Shown here: in pieces, positions 9,337 through 17,214 of the stretch
Numbering within the stretch: position 1 is the first letter of the stretch
Layout: each line of letters starts with the position of its first letter
Origin: Paraburkholderia sp. UYCP14C
Lineage (GTDB): Bacteria > Pseudomonadota > Gammaproteobacteria > Burkholderiales > Burkholderiaceae
NCBI RefSeq assembly: GCF_004197395.1
Contig: NZ_SELS01000005.1
Coordinates: forward strand, 186,001 to 250,000
Direction: 5' to 3'
DNA: 64,000 nucleotides
Position numbers and translations under genes: made by a program
Notes under the pieces: model-generated
Databases searched by the model: none
What the model was told of the DNA's origin: nothing
What the model saw: only the letters and a program-made list of their open reading frames with translations

Positions 9337-9921
9337 TCAGCGCAAGCCGTCCTCGCCCTTGATCTCGTTCGCCTGCAGGCCGCCGATGCGCGGCAGCGGC
9401 CGGCCCGACGCCGTGACCGCGACCGCCACGACGATTTCGTTCGCGCGCGGCGCGTCGGCCACGCGCGCCTCGATCGCGTCGAAATGGCTGCGCACGTAGG
9501 CGGCGTCCTTGTGGCCGAGCGGCACGTCGATCGCGGTGCCGAGCGTGCCGATCTTCTTTGCCGACGGCACCAGCGCCGCGCCCTTTTCGACCGCCGCGCG
9601 CAGCGGTGCGCCGAGCTTCGGATGCAGGATCGCGGCCGCGTGTTCGAGCTCGCCCGCCTCGCCGACGATCGCCGCCTTGCCATAGCTTTGCGCTTCGCCG
9701 GGCGCGATGCCCAACGCCTCGACGCAGCGCTTGCCGAGCAGCGCGCCAAGTTCCTCGCCCGCTTCGATCAGCGCATCGAGCTTCGGCTCGTAGCGGCCCG
9801 CATACGGATTATCGATCACCGCGATCGCGACCGCGCGGCGCGCGGGCGGCTCGACGGCCTGGCCCATTTCGATGCGAGTTTCGTCGACCTGCACGACCAG
9901 CTTGCGAAGCCTGATTGCCAT
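9337..9921 (-). CDS. DUF1185 / 'amino acid synthesis' family protein, copy B
   Basis: A 194-residue soluble protein of the DUF1185 family (named 'amino acid synthesis' in some databases, without a proven reaction). It shares the blocks NPYAGRYEP, SYGKAAIVGEAGELEHAAA, GTAIDVPLGHKDAAYVRSHFDAIE and IGGLQANEIKGEDGLR with the next gene, so the two are tandem paralogues. It lies 174 bases upstream of the transporter genes in the same operon. The C-terminal -EGDGLR/-GKDGLR ending is common to both. Role unknown. In this operon it could act on the product of ring opening, or form a hetero-oligomer with its paralogue; both ideas are inference. Confidence 0.75.
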   Translation of the reverse strand: MAIRLRKLVVQVDETRIEMGQAVEPPARRAVAIAVIDNPYAGRYEPKLDALIEAGEELGALLGKRCVEALGIAPGEAQSYGKAAIVGEAGELEHAAAILHPKLGAPLRAAVEKGAALVPSAKKIGTLGTAIDVPLGHKDAAYVRSHFDAIEARVADAPRANEIVVAVAVTASGRPLPRIGGLQANEIKGEDGLR

Positions 9922-10005
9922 TTCCGCTCTCCGGGTTGCGATGCTTTGCTGTTTTGCTGTGTGGTTGCGCCGCTACGTTTGCGCGCCCTTGGCTGGCGCG
10001 CCGCT

Positions 10006-10596
10006 TCAGCGCAAGCCGTCCTTGCCGACGATCGCCTCTTTCGCGAGGCCACCCACCCGCGCATGCACGCGCTGCCCGGTGCTCATCACGAGGATATAGA
10101 CGATCTCGTCAGCGGCGGGCGCACCGGGCACGCGAACTTCGATCGCGTCGAAGTGGCTGCGCACGTAGCTCGCGTTCACATGCGTGAGCGGCACGTCGAG
10201 CGCGGTGGACGGCGCGCCGACCTTCTTCGTCGACGGCACGATCGCGTTGGTCGGTACGCCGTGCTTTTCGAGCAGCTCGCGCATCGCGTAGCCGCCGGGC
10301 ACATGCCATAGCGCGCCATGCTCCAGCTCGCCGCGCGCGCCGACGATCGCGCCTTTCCCATAGCTTTCGATCGACGCATGCGGCACCGCCATCGCCGCAA
10401 GCAGCCGCTGCGCCATATCGAAACCGATCGGCTTCAGTGTCTCCATCGCGGGTTCGATATTGGGCTCGTAGCGGCCCGCGAACGGATTCGTCATCACCGC
10501 GGCAATCGCGCCGCGTCTGAGCGGCTGCGCGGGCGCGGGGCCGAACTCGTGAAAGATGTCCTCGACGTGCGTCAACACGCGGCGTATTTCGAACAC
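10006..10596 (-). CDS. DUF1185 / 'amino acid synthesis' family protein, copy A
   Basis: A 196-residue paralogue of the following gene: NPFAGRYEP, SYGKGAIVGARGELEHGA, STALDVPLTHVNASYVRSHFDAIE and ARVGGLAKEAIVGKDGLR line up block for block. The start is GTG at 10596, chosen because a CGGAGG ribosome site lies just upstream; it overlaps the end of the UPF0280 gene by 25 bases. It is followed after 84 bases by copy B. The conserved Ser-Tyr-Gly-Lys and the His in THVNASY could be functional, but no mechanism is known to me. Pairs of this family next to ring-cleaving amidohydrolases suggest a catabolic rather than biosynthetic role. Confidence 0.72.
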   Translation of the reverse strand: MFEIRRVLTHVEDIFHEFGPAPAQPLRRGAIAAVMTNPFAGRYEPNIEPAMETLKPIGFDMAQRLLAAMAVPHASIESYGKGAIVGARGELEHGALWHVPGGYAMRELLEKHGVPTNAIVPSTKKVGAPSTALDVPLTHVNASYVRSHFDAIEVRVPGAPAADEIVYILVMSTGQRVHARVGGLAKEAIVGKDGLR

Positions 10597-11510
10597 GGAG
10601 CCTCCGTTGTCAGTGAAGCGCGCGTGGTGGACGACGCGCGTGAATCGTCGATGCCTGCGACGCGCGCCCGTCCTTGCAGGAACAGTGCGGCGCCTTCGAT
10701 CAAACCCTGCTCGCGCAGCCGCTGTGCGACATCGACGCCGCGCGCGAGCGCGAAATCGATCAGCGGCTGCGGCAAACGCGGCACGTCGACGGTCACCAGC
10801 AGATCGCCGAGATCGCTATCGTCCTTCAGGGACGAGGCCGGACGCCGCACGATCCCCGCATGCTCGAGATCGACGGCGTTCGCGATCATCGTCGCGGCGG
10901 CGTCGGCGCTCGCGGCATCGCGCGCGAGCACGGTCACGCTGTCGGCGATGCCGAGACTGAAGCTGCGGCCGCGCCAGCCGCTCGTCGCGATGCCGCGGAT
11001 CGGCTGCCGCGCGTCGAGCGTCAGATGCGCGTCGAGCGCAGGGTCGTGCGCGAAACGCGAGGCCGAGAATTGCGCGAGGTCCGCGAACACGCCCACGCGA
11101 TACCGCTGCTCCGCGGCGAGGTGCAGCGCGATGTCGCCGCCGTTGTTGATGAACGCGCGCGCGATGCCGTCCCGCGCGAAGGCGGCGATCAGTTCATCGG
11201 CGACGCTGCCCGCCACTGCGGCCATCGGCGTGATAAAGCTTGATCGGTGCGGATGACACGCACGCCACATGCGCGTCGCGACCGGCCCTTGAAGCGGGCA
11301 GTCCCGCAACGCCGCCGCTGACTGAACCGGTCGCCGAAGCACGTTCAATTCGCCCACCAGTTCCTGCAATACGCCGCTGAAACGCTGCCAGCACGCGTCG
11401 TACGCGGCGCGCAACGCGTCGGGCTCGCCGTCGGCACCGAGGATCAGGTCGATCGGCCCGTGCTGCCAATGCCAGCGGTGTTCGTCGAGCCGGGTTCGGG
11501 TGGGGGTCAT
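10572..11510 (-). CDS. UPF0280 family protein (ApbE-like fold)
   Basis: A 312-residue protein resembling UPF0280, a family related in fold to the flavin transferase ApbE. Recognisable parts are the HGPIDLILGADG opening, the MAAVAGSVADELIAAF helix, the FINNGGDIALHL block and the IRGIATSGWRGRSFSLGIADSVTVLA block. ATG 11510 is preferred, leaving 14 bases after the reductase gene; an upstream ATG at 11558 would overlap that gene by 34 bases and add residues without family resemblance. Because the E. barkeri 6-hydroxynicotinate reductase carries covalently bound flavin, an ApbE-like protein directly after the reductase gene may serve as its flavin transferase or maturation factor. This is inference. 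Confidence 0.7.
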   Translation of the reverse strand: MTPTRTRLDEHRWHWQHGPIDLILGADGEPDALRAAYDACWQRFSGVLQELVGELNVLRRPVQSAAALRDCPLQGPVATRMWRACHPHRSSFITPMAAVAGSVADELIAAFARDGIARAFINNGGDIALHLAAEQRYRVGVFADLAQFSASRFAHDPALDAHLTLDARQPIRGIATSGWRGRSFSLGIADSVTVLARDAASADAAATMIANAVDLEHAGIVRRPASSLKDDSDLGDLLVTVDVPRLPQPLIDFALARGVDVAQRLREQGLIEGAALFLQGRARVAGIDDSRASSTTRASLTTEAPCSKYAAC

Positions 11511-11524
11511 CGTGTGGCTTTGCT

Positions 11525-13123
11525 TCAGGAGGATCGACCAAGCACTGCTGGTGGCCATGGATTATCCGAATCGAGCGCCAGCGTGCGGCGCGCGAGCGGT
11601 GCGCCTTCCGTGTGCGTCGGCCCACTCGCGAGCACGCTCTGCAGCGAGCGCACCGCATCGACGTGCCCGCCCAGATCGCAATACGTGTCGTACGTCATCG
11701 TGAATTCGATCGGCGCGACGATCGCCGGTGTCGGCACCGTGCCGAACGAGCGGTCCGGCATGCGCATTACGTCGACCATCACGGTGATGCCGCCGCCCGG
11801 CCACACATAAGCGGGCGCGCCGCCACACGTCACGTTGACGAGCTTGCGCTTGATCGCGCGCGTGAGCAGCACCGGGTTTTCGGTCGCGCCCGCGCGCAGA
11901 CTGCCGCCCGCGCCGCCGAGAAACAGCACCGTCGCGAGCGACGGCTCGCAGTTCTCGCCGATCCGCTCGACCGTGCTGCGCACCGCGTCGGGCATCGGCG
12001 CGACGCGCGGCACGAGTTGCGCGTCGAGTTCGTACCATTGCGCGTGTTCGCCGGTCGTCGAGACCATCAGCACGCGCATGCCCGGCTTCGCGACGGCCGG
12101 ATCGAATCCTTCGACGATCGCGAGCGGGTCCTGAATGTCGGTGCCACCCCAACCGGTGCCAGGATTGGCGACCTGAAAATAGCGGCCCGGCGTCGATTTG
12201 CGCCCGCGTATCTTGAGTCCCGAACGCGTCATGCCGAGGCAGCGGCCCGCCTGATGCTCGGTCAGCACACCGGTGATGTGATCGTCGACGACCACCACTT
12301 CATCGACGTGGCCAAACCACTGCTTCGCGAAGATGCCGATCGTCGCGGAGCCGCAGCCGACGCGCATGCGCTGCTCCTCGACACCGTCGACGATCGGCGC
12401 GGCGCCCGCGCGGATCACGAGACTCGCGCCGCCGTCGATGCTGAGCTCGACCGCCTCCTTGTTGCCGAGCGCGAGCATCATGTCGCAGGTCACGCGGCCT
12501 TCTTTCTTGCTGCCGCCGGTCAGATGATGGACGCCGCCGAGGCTCAGCATCTGCGAGCCGTATTCGGCCGTCGTCACGTGACCAACGATCTCGCCGTCGC
12601 AGCGCACGTTCGCCTGTTCGGGGCCGAGAAAGCGGTCGGTGTCGATCTTCACCTTGAAGCTGCAATAGCTGAAGATCCCTTCGGTGACGACGGTCACCAT
12701 GTCGACCTCGTCGAGCTTCGACGCGACGATGAATGGCGCGGGCTTGTAGTCGGGATAGGTCGACGAGGCGCCGACGCCGGTGACGAAGAGTGCGGGTTCG
12801 GCGGTGCTTTGTTCCGCGGCGCTTGCCGGGCCGAATTCGATCGCCGCATCCGTCTTATCTGCGCCGACATCATCGGCACGCGACAGAAACACCACCGGAT
12901 CGACACGGATCAACCGCCCGTCAGCATTCGCGTAGCGATCGCACGCGCCCGTGCGCCCTGCCGAGATCTGGCACAGCACCGGACACGCATTGCATTCGAT
13001 CTTGTTCGAGGCCATGCGCTCGCTGCGCGGCGCCGACTTTTCGAGCACGGTCGGGCCCGGCGTCGACGCGGTATCGCGATCGACACTCTCTGCACCGAAA
13101 TCGACCTTCGTATGTTCTGTCAT
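11525..13123 (-). CDS. 6-hydroxynicotinate reductase-like iron-sulfur protein
   Basis: A 532-residue protein, first gene of the operon. After a variable N-terminus it has a cysteine motif C44-x2-C47-x3-C51-x9-C61 (CNACPVLC, then GACDRY), suited to a [4Fe-4S] cluster. The remainder is a mixed alpha/beta protein with several scattered cysteines (SYCSF, RCDG, VTCDMM, VGCGS, VTCGG) and glycine-rich stretches such as TGWGGTDI and FLGGAGGS. I recall proteins of this sequence type annotated as 6-hydroxynicotinate reductase, which in E. barkeri reduces 6-hydroxynicotinate to 1,4,5,6-tetrahydro-6-oxonicotinate and carries covalent flavin plus [2Fe-2S] and [4Fe-4S] clusters. Here only one classical cluster motif is obvious, so the electron donor may differ. 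The enamidase downstream strongly supports the assignment. Confidence 0.65.
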   Translation of the reverse strand: MTEHTKVDFGAESVDRDTASTPGPTVLEKSAPRSERMASNKIECNACPVLCQISAGRTGACDRYANADGRLIRVDPVVFLSRADDVGADKTDAAIEFGPASAAEQSTAEPALFVTGVGASSTYPDYKPAPFIVASKLDEVDMVTVVTEGIFSYCSFKVKIDTDRFLGPEQANVRCDGEIVGHVTTAEYGSQMLSLGGVHHLTGGSKKEGRVTCDMMLALGNKEAVELSIDGGASLVIRAGAAPIVDGVEEQRMRVGCGSATIGIFAKQWFGHVDEVVVVDDHITGVLTEHQAGRCLGMTRSGLKIRGRKSTPGRYFQVANPGTGWGGTDIQDPLAIVEGFDPAVAKPGMRVLMVSTTGEHAQWYELDAQLVPRVAPMPDAVRSTVERIGENCEPSLATVLFLGGAGGSLRAGATENPVLLTRAIKRKLVNVTCGGAPAYVWPGGGITVMVDVMRMPDRSFGTVPTPAIVAPIEFTMTYDTYCDLGGHVDAVRSLQSVLASGPTHTEGAPLARRTLALDSDNPWPPAVLGRSS

Positions 13124-13412
13124 CGTGGGGTTCCGTACGACATCACAGGTGCGACATGGCTGGCGGTGCTGCGTGGTGCGCGAATCGCCCCGGTTTCATG
13201 GCACTTTCGCGTGGGCCGCCCATTTTCATGTTGCGGCCACTCACCGTTCATGTAGTATCTTCTACACCAAACTCGATTGAAATCTACTCGATCAAAATCG
13301 ACTGTGCAACGTGTTTTCCGTCGCGCGGAATCGTGGTGCAATGCGGCATCGGCGCACCGGGCTTGCGCGCCGGTCGTCCAAACCTACGCTGACAAAGAGA
13401 TCCGAGACCGTC
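13124..13412. promoter_or_regulatory. Divergent promoter region between nicotinate-type operon and TetR gene
   Basis: This 289-base gap separates the two divergent genes and is more AT-rich than its flanks around 13245-13305. It holds an inverted repeat (13251-13266) and an imperfect 13-base direct repeat with 15-base spacing, ACTCGATTGAAAT at 13271 and ACTCGATCAAAAT at 13286. These are the best candidates for regulator binding. No clear sigma-70 promoter was assigned with confidence. Confidence 0.5.
13251..13266. promoter_or_regulatory. Candidate TetR operator, TGTAG-N6-CTACA
   Basis: A 16-base inverted repeat with perfect 5-base arms (TGTAGTATCTTCTACA) in the divergent intergenic region. 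Size and symmetry suit a TetR-family dimer. It lies about 130 bases upstream of the operon's first start codon and about 150 upstream of the regulator's. Confidence 0.4.
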
Positions 13413-14168
13413 ATGAGTCCCACCGCCGTCCGCAAGCCGGGCGCCATCGGTATCCGCGCGAAACAGGCGCAGGACACGCGCGCCAAGATCCTGAAGGCGG
13501 CCATCAAGGTGTTTGCGAAGCAGGGGTATGCGAGCGGCCGCATCGAAAGCATTTCGAAGGCCGCGCGCTCGCACGACCGGATGATCTATTACTACTTCGG
13601 CAGCAAGGAGCAGTTGTTCATCGAAGTGCTGGAGACCATCTACACGCAGTTCAACGAAGCGGAAAGCAAACTCGATCTCGATCTGCGCAATCCGGTGCAT
13701 GGGCTCGAACAGATGGTCGAATTCGTCTGGCAGTACTACCTCGATCACCCGGAGTTCGTCACGCTGCTGTCGAGCGAAAATCTGCACCAGGGCAAGCATG
13801 CGAAAAAATCGCAGAAGCTCAAGGAGATTTCGGGCTACGCGATCTCGGTCGTGCAGAAGCTATTGGACGCGGGACGCGCGCAGAACGTGTTTCGCGCCGA
13901 TATCGAGGCGCGCGACGTGTATCTGATGATCGCGTCGCTCGGCTATTTCTATAACGCCAATCAGTACACGCTCGGCGCGTTTCTCGGCGAGCCGCTGATG
14001 GACAAGGCGGCGCTCGCGCATTGGCGCGAGGTGATCAAGGAGACGGTACGGCGCGCTGTGTGCGTGCAGGTGCCCGCTCGCGATGCCGTGACGAAGGCGG
14101 CATTGAACCATCGCGAAAGCAAATGCGAAAGCCAAACCCAAACCGAACCCGCTCGCGGCGCTGCATAA
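13413..14168 (+). CDS. TetR/AcrR family transcriptional regulator
   Basis: A 251-residue regulator with an N-terminal helix-turn-helix at about residues 20-66 (RAKILKAAIKVFAKQGY, then SISKAARSHDRMIYYYFGSKEQLF), the classical TetR signature. The C-terminal part is a helical ligand-binding domain, followed by a charged tail. The ATG at 13413 (MSPTAVRKPG) is chosen over upstream in-frame codons because the family-like sequence begins there. It is divergently transcribed from the nicotinate-type operon, the usual arrangement for a local repressor, and ends at a strong terminator. The inducer would be nicotinate or 6-hydroxynicotinate by inference. Confidence 0.85.
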   Translation: MSPTAVRKPGAIGIRAKQAQDTRAKILKAAIKVFAKQGYASGRIESISKAARSHDRMIYYYFGSKEQLFIEVLETIYTQFNEAESKLDLDLRNPVHGLEQMVEFVWQYYLDHPEFVTLLSSENLHQGKHAKKSQKLKEISGYAISVVQKLLDAGRAQNVFRADIEARDVYLMIASLGYFYNANQYTLGAFLGEPLMDKAALAHWREVIKETVRRAVCVQVPARDAVTKAALNHRESKCESQTQTEPARGAA

Positions 14169-14204
14169 AAAAACGCGCGACGGACATTTCCGTCGCGCGT
14201 TTTC
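14167..14204. terminator. Bidirectional Rho-independent terminator
   Basis: A perfect 12-base-pair stem (ACGCGCGACGGA, 14173-14184, with TCCGTCGCGCGT, 14189-14200), a CATT loop, an A-run on the left and a T-run on the right. It separates the convergent TetR and pcaC genes and can stop transcription from both sides. Confidence 0.9.
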
Positions 14205-14237
14205 CGGTTGGCGCTGAGTACTACGCGCGCGCAGTCG

Positions 14238-14633
14238 TTACGACTTCGCCGCCGCCGCATCGTCCTCGCGGAACAGCTTGTCGGCGAGGTGGTACGCGGA
14301 GTTGGCCGCCGGCACGCCGCAGTAGATCGCGGTCTGCAGCAGCACTTCCTTGATCTGCTCGCGGGTCACGCCGTTGTTCTTCGCGGCGCGCAGGTGCAGC
14401 GCGAGTTCTTCGCTGCGATTCAACGCCACCATCATCGCGATCGTCAGCAGGCTGCGCGTATGACGCGGCAAACCTTCACGCGTCCAGATCTCGCCCCACG
14501 CATAGCGCGTGATGAAATTCTGGAACTCCTCGGTCAGCTCGGTGCGGTTCGTGAGCGAACGGTCGACGTGCGCATTGCCCAGCACCGCGCGACGCACCCC
14601 CATGCCGGCCTCGTAGCGATCTTCGTCGTTCAT
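14238..14633 (-). CDS. pcaC: 4-carboxymuconolactone decarboxylase
   Basis: A 131-residue CMD/AhpD-like helical protein that converts 4-carboxymuconolactone to beta-ketoadipate enol-lactone in the protocatechuate branch. Recognisable are the GMGVRRAVLGNAHVDRSL opening, the ITRYAWGEIWTREGL block and the AKNNGVTREQIKEVLLQTAIYCGVPAAN block. The length matches stand-alone PcaC. Its start overlaps the pcaD stop by 4 bases (ATGA), and it is the last gene of the pcaB-pcaD-pcaC operon, ending close to the bidirectional terminator at 14167-14204. Confidence 0.95.
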   Translation of the reverse strand: MNDEDRYEAGMGVRRAVLGNAHVDRSLTNRTELTEEFQNFITRYAWGEIWTREGLPRHTRSLLTIAMMVALNRSEELALHLRAAKNNGVTREQIKEVLLQTAIYCGVPAANSAYHLADKLFREDDAAAAKS

Positions 14634-15421
14634 TTTGCCTCCGTCAGGAAGTCGAGCACGGTCTTCGTGAACTCGTCGACCCTTTCGATGTTGGAAATGT
14701 GCGAGGCGTCGAGCTCGACGTAACGCGCGCCCGGAATCGCCTGCGCGAGTTCACGGCCCTGCGCGGGCGTGGCGGCGAGGTCGTGCGTGCCGCTGATCAC
14801 GAGCGTCGGCAGCTTGATGCCCGGCGTTTCGGGACGCAGATCGGCCGCGTCGATCGCGTCGCAGTTCGATGCGTAGCCTTCCTTGTCGGTGTGCACGAAC
14901 ACGTCGCGGATCATCGCCAGCACGACCGGCTCGCGCTCGATGAAGTCGGCCGTGAACCAGCGCGGCAGCACCGCGTCGGCGAGTGCGAGCATGCCTTCGG
15001 TGCGCGCCTTCGCGGCACGCGGGACCCACACTTCCGGCGAGCCGATGCGCGCGGCCGTGTTGCACAGCACGACGCGCTCGAAGCGGTCGCCATGACGCGC
15101 GGCGAGCGCGATGCCGGTCAGGCCGCCCATCGAGATGCCGCAGAAGTTCGCACGCGCGATCTTCAGCGTATCCATCAGGCCGAGCACGTCGCCGCTCAGC
15201 TGTTCGATCGTGTACGGACCCTTCGGTGCCTCCGAATGACCGTGGCCGCGCGTGTCGTAGCGCAGCACGCGGAAGTGCTTCGACAACGCCGCGACCTGCG
15301 GCGTCCACATGGACATATCAGTGCCGAGCGAATTCGACAGCACCAGCCACGGCGCGTGGCCGTGACGATCGCCGTCGATGCGATAGTGAAGCTCGGTGCC
15401 GTTGACTGCGGCGTAGGGCAT
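14630..15421 (-). CDS. pcaD: 3-oxoadipate enol-lactonase
   Basis: A 263-residue alpha/beta-hydrolase that opens beta-ketoadipate enol-lactone to beta-ketoadipate. Visible features are the oxyanion region VLSNSLGTDMSMW, the nucleophile elbow CGISMGG, the acid residue region SGTHD and the catalytic histidine in DASHISNIE. The ATG at 15421 lies 5 bases after the pcaB stop, and the gene overlaps pcaC by 4 bases, so the three are one coupled operon. Here PcaD and PcaC are separate proteins, not the PcaL fusion found in some bacteria. Confidence 0.95.
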   Translation of the reverse strand: MPYAAVNGTELHYRIDGDRHGHAPWLVLSNSLGTDMSMWTPQVAALSKHFRVLRYDTRGHGHSEAPKGPYTIEQLSGDVLGLMDTLKIARANFCGISMGGLTGIALAARHGDRFERVVLCNTAARIGSPEVWVPRAAKARTEGMLALADAVLPRWFTADFIEREPVVLAMIRDVFVHTDKEGYASNCDAIDAADLRPETPGIKLPTLVISGTHDLAATPAQGRELAQAIPGARYVELDASHISNIERVDEFTKTVLDFLTEAK

Positions 15422-15426
15422 GCCGG

Positions 15427-16806
15427 TTACTCCTTGGAATGGGCGCGCTGCGCGCGCGAGGTGTGAAGCGCCAGCGCGGCATCGACATATGCGTGCGCCT
15501 GGCCGACGTATTGAGCGGGATCGAGCAGCTGCTTCAGGCGCTCGATCGAAAGATGTTCGGTGACGGCCGGGTCCGCGGCGAGCACGTCGTACAGCGTCTT
15601 GCCATCGCGGATCGCCGCCTTCGACGCGCGCTCGACCAGATGATGCGCGTCGAGCCGGCCGATGGAATCGCCGAGCGCGAGCATCACCGCTTCGCCGAGG
15701 ATCAGGCCGTGCGTGACGTCGAGATTCTTTGCGAGGCGCGGCACGTTGACGTTCAAGCCGGACGCGATCTGTTCGATGTTCGCGAGCGCGCCGCCCGCGA
15801 GGCGCGCGAGATCCGGCAGCGCGTCCCATTCGGCTTGCCAGCCGCCGAGCGCGCGTTCGTGCTCCTGCACCATGCCGGCGAACACGGTCGCGACCAGTCC
15901 CGGCGCGCGCGTCGCGGCGGTCAGCACCGCCGCGCAGCCGACCGGGTTGCGCTTGTGCGGCATCGTCGACGATCCGCCCTTGCCGGCCGCGGCCGGTTCG
16001 GCGAGTTCGTCGATTTCGGTTTGCATCTGCAGCGAAACATCGCGCGCAATCTTGCCGAGCGTGCCGATCAGCATGCCGAACAGCGACGCCGTTTCGGCGA
16101 TGCGATCACGCTGTGTATGCCACGGCAAAGTCGGCACCGCGAGACCGAGTTCCTTGGCGAGCGACTGCGTAACCTGCGGCGCCGCCTCGCGCAGACTCGC
16201 GAGCGTGCCGGCCGCACCGCCGAACTGCAGTACCAGCACGCGCTCGCGCAATGCATCGAGCCGCTCGCGATGACGCAACAGCGCGTCGAGCCATTGCGCG
16301 AACTTCAGGCCCAGCGTGATCGGCAGCGCCTGTTGCAGCCACGTGCGGCCGATCATCGGCGTCGCGCGATGGGTGGCCGCGAGTTTCGCGATCGCGTCGC
16401 AGGCGGCTTGCAGGCCGCTGTCGAGCAGGTCGAACGTGTCGCGCAGCTGCAGCACCGTCGCCGTGTCGATGATGTCCTGGCTCGTCGCGCCCCAATGCAC
16501 GTATTTGCCGGCTTCGGCATCGGCGGCTTTGACGCGTGCGGTCAGTTGCTTGACGAGTGGAATCGCGAGGTTGCCGCCGAGCGCAGCGTCGCGTGAGAGC
16601 GCGTCGGCGTCGAGTTGATCCGCCTCACAGGCGGCTTCGATCGCGGCAACGGCGGTTTCGGGAATGACCTGGTGGGCGGCCGAGGCGCGCGCGAGCGCGG
16701 CTTCGACGTCGAGCATCCGCTGCAGCGTGGCACGCGGCGCCCAGATGTCGTTCATCGGCTGTGTGCCGCAAAGAAGGCCAGTCAGGCGAGCGCTGGAGTC
16801 GAGCAT
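15427..16806 (-). CDS. pcaB: 3-carboxy-cis,cis-muconate cycloisomerase
   Basis: A 459-residue fumarase/aspartase-superfamily protein with the family signature GGSSTMPHKRNPVGC and the HWGATSQDIIDTA motif. It cyclises 3-carboxymuconate to 4-carboxymuconolactone. The N-terminus MLDSSARLTGLLCGT is characteristic of PcaB, and its length is normal. It is the first gene of the pcaBDC operon, preceded by a 408-base non-coding gap. Ring-cleavage genes pcaGH are not in the window, so the dioxygenase must be encoded elsewhere. Confidence 0.95.
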   Translation of the reverse strand: MLDSSARLTGLLCGTQPMNDIWAPRATLQRMLDVEAALARASAAHQVIPETAVAAIEAACEADQLDADALSRDAALGGNLAIPLVKQLTARVKAADAEAGKYVHWGATSQDIIDTATVLQLRDTFDLLDSGLQAACDAIAKLAATHRATPMIGRTWLQQALPITLGLKFAQWLDALLRHRERLDALRERVLVLQFGGAAGTLASLREAAPQVTQSLAKELGLAVPTLPWHTQRDRIAETASLFGMLIGTLGKIARDVSLQMQTEIDELAEPAAAGKGGSSTMPHKRNPVGCAAVLTAATRAPGLVATVFAGMVQEHERALGGWQAEWDALPDLARLAGGALANIEQIASGLNVNVPRLAKNLDVTHGLILGEAVMLALGDSIGRLDAHHLVERASKAAIRDGKTLYDVLAADPAVTEHLSIERLKQLLDPAQYVGQAHAYVDAALALHTSRAQRAHSKE

Positions 16807-17214
16807 GGTGACGACGATGTTTGAGGGAATCGGAGGTGAAGAATCGGCGCGGCGCGCGGTGGTTCGAAGCAGGCGCCGTGGCGGCGTCGCGCCGCGGACC
16901 AGGTGTCGCGCTTCGCGCGGGCGCCGATTCGTCAGCGTCGCTACGCGGTGCCGCGCTTACGCCACCGCTTATGCCACTTTACGCCGCGCCATGTGCTGCG
17001 TATTGTGCGCCAAACGCGGCCCGCATGTCGCCGGAGTTGCAAGGTCAGCGCTGACGTGAATTGTGCCCGCGTCGGCGCTGGCCTGTCCGTTAAACGCTAC
17101 GCGCCACATGAACGCATCATGGCTGCTGCATTCTTGCGGCGTCAGCGGCCTTCAACTGAGACGCCATCGACGCGGCCGCAAAGCGGACCGCCGCCGCGAC
17201 GCCTCGGCTAGCTA
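16807..17214. other. Intergenic region upstream of pcaB
   Basis: No convincing gene is seen in these 408 bases. They should hold the pcaBDC promoter on the minus strand and the end of the pcaIJ transcript. A perfect 12-base palindrome, GTCAGCGCTGAC, lies at 17044-17055 and is a possible operator. Confidence 0.5.
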
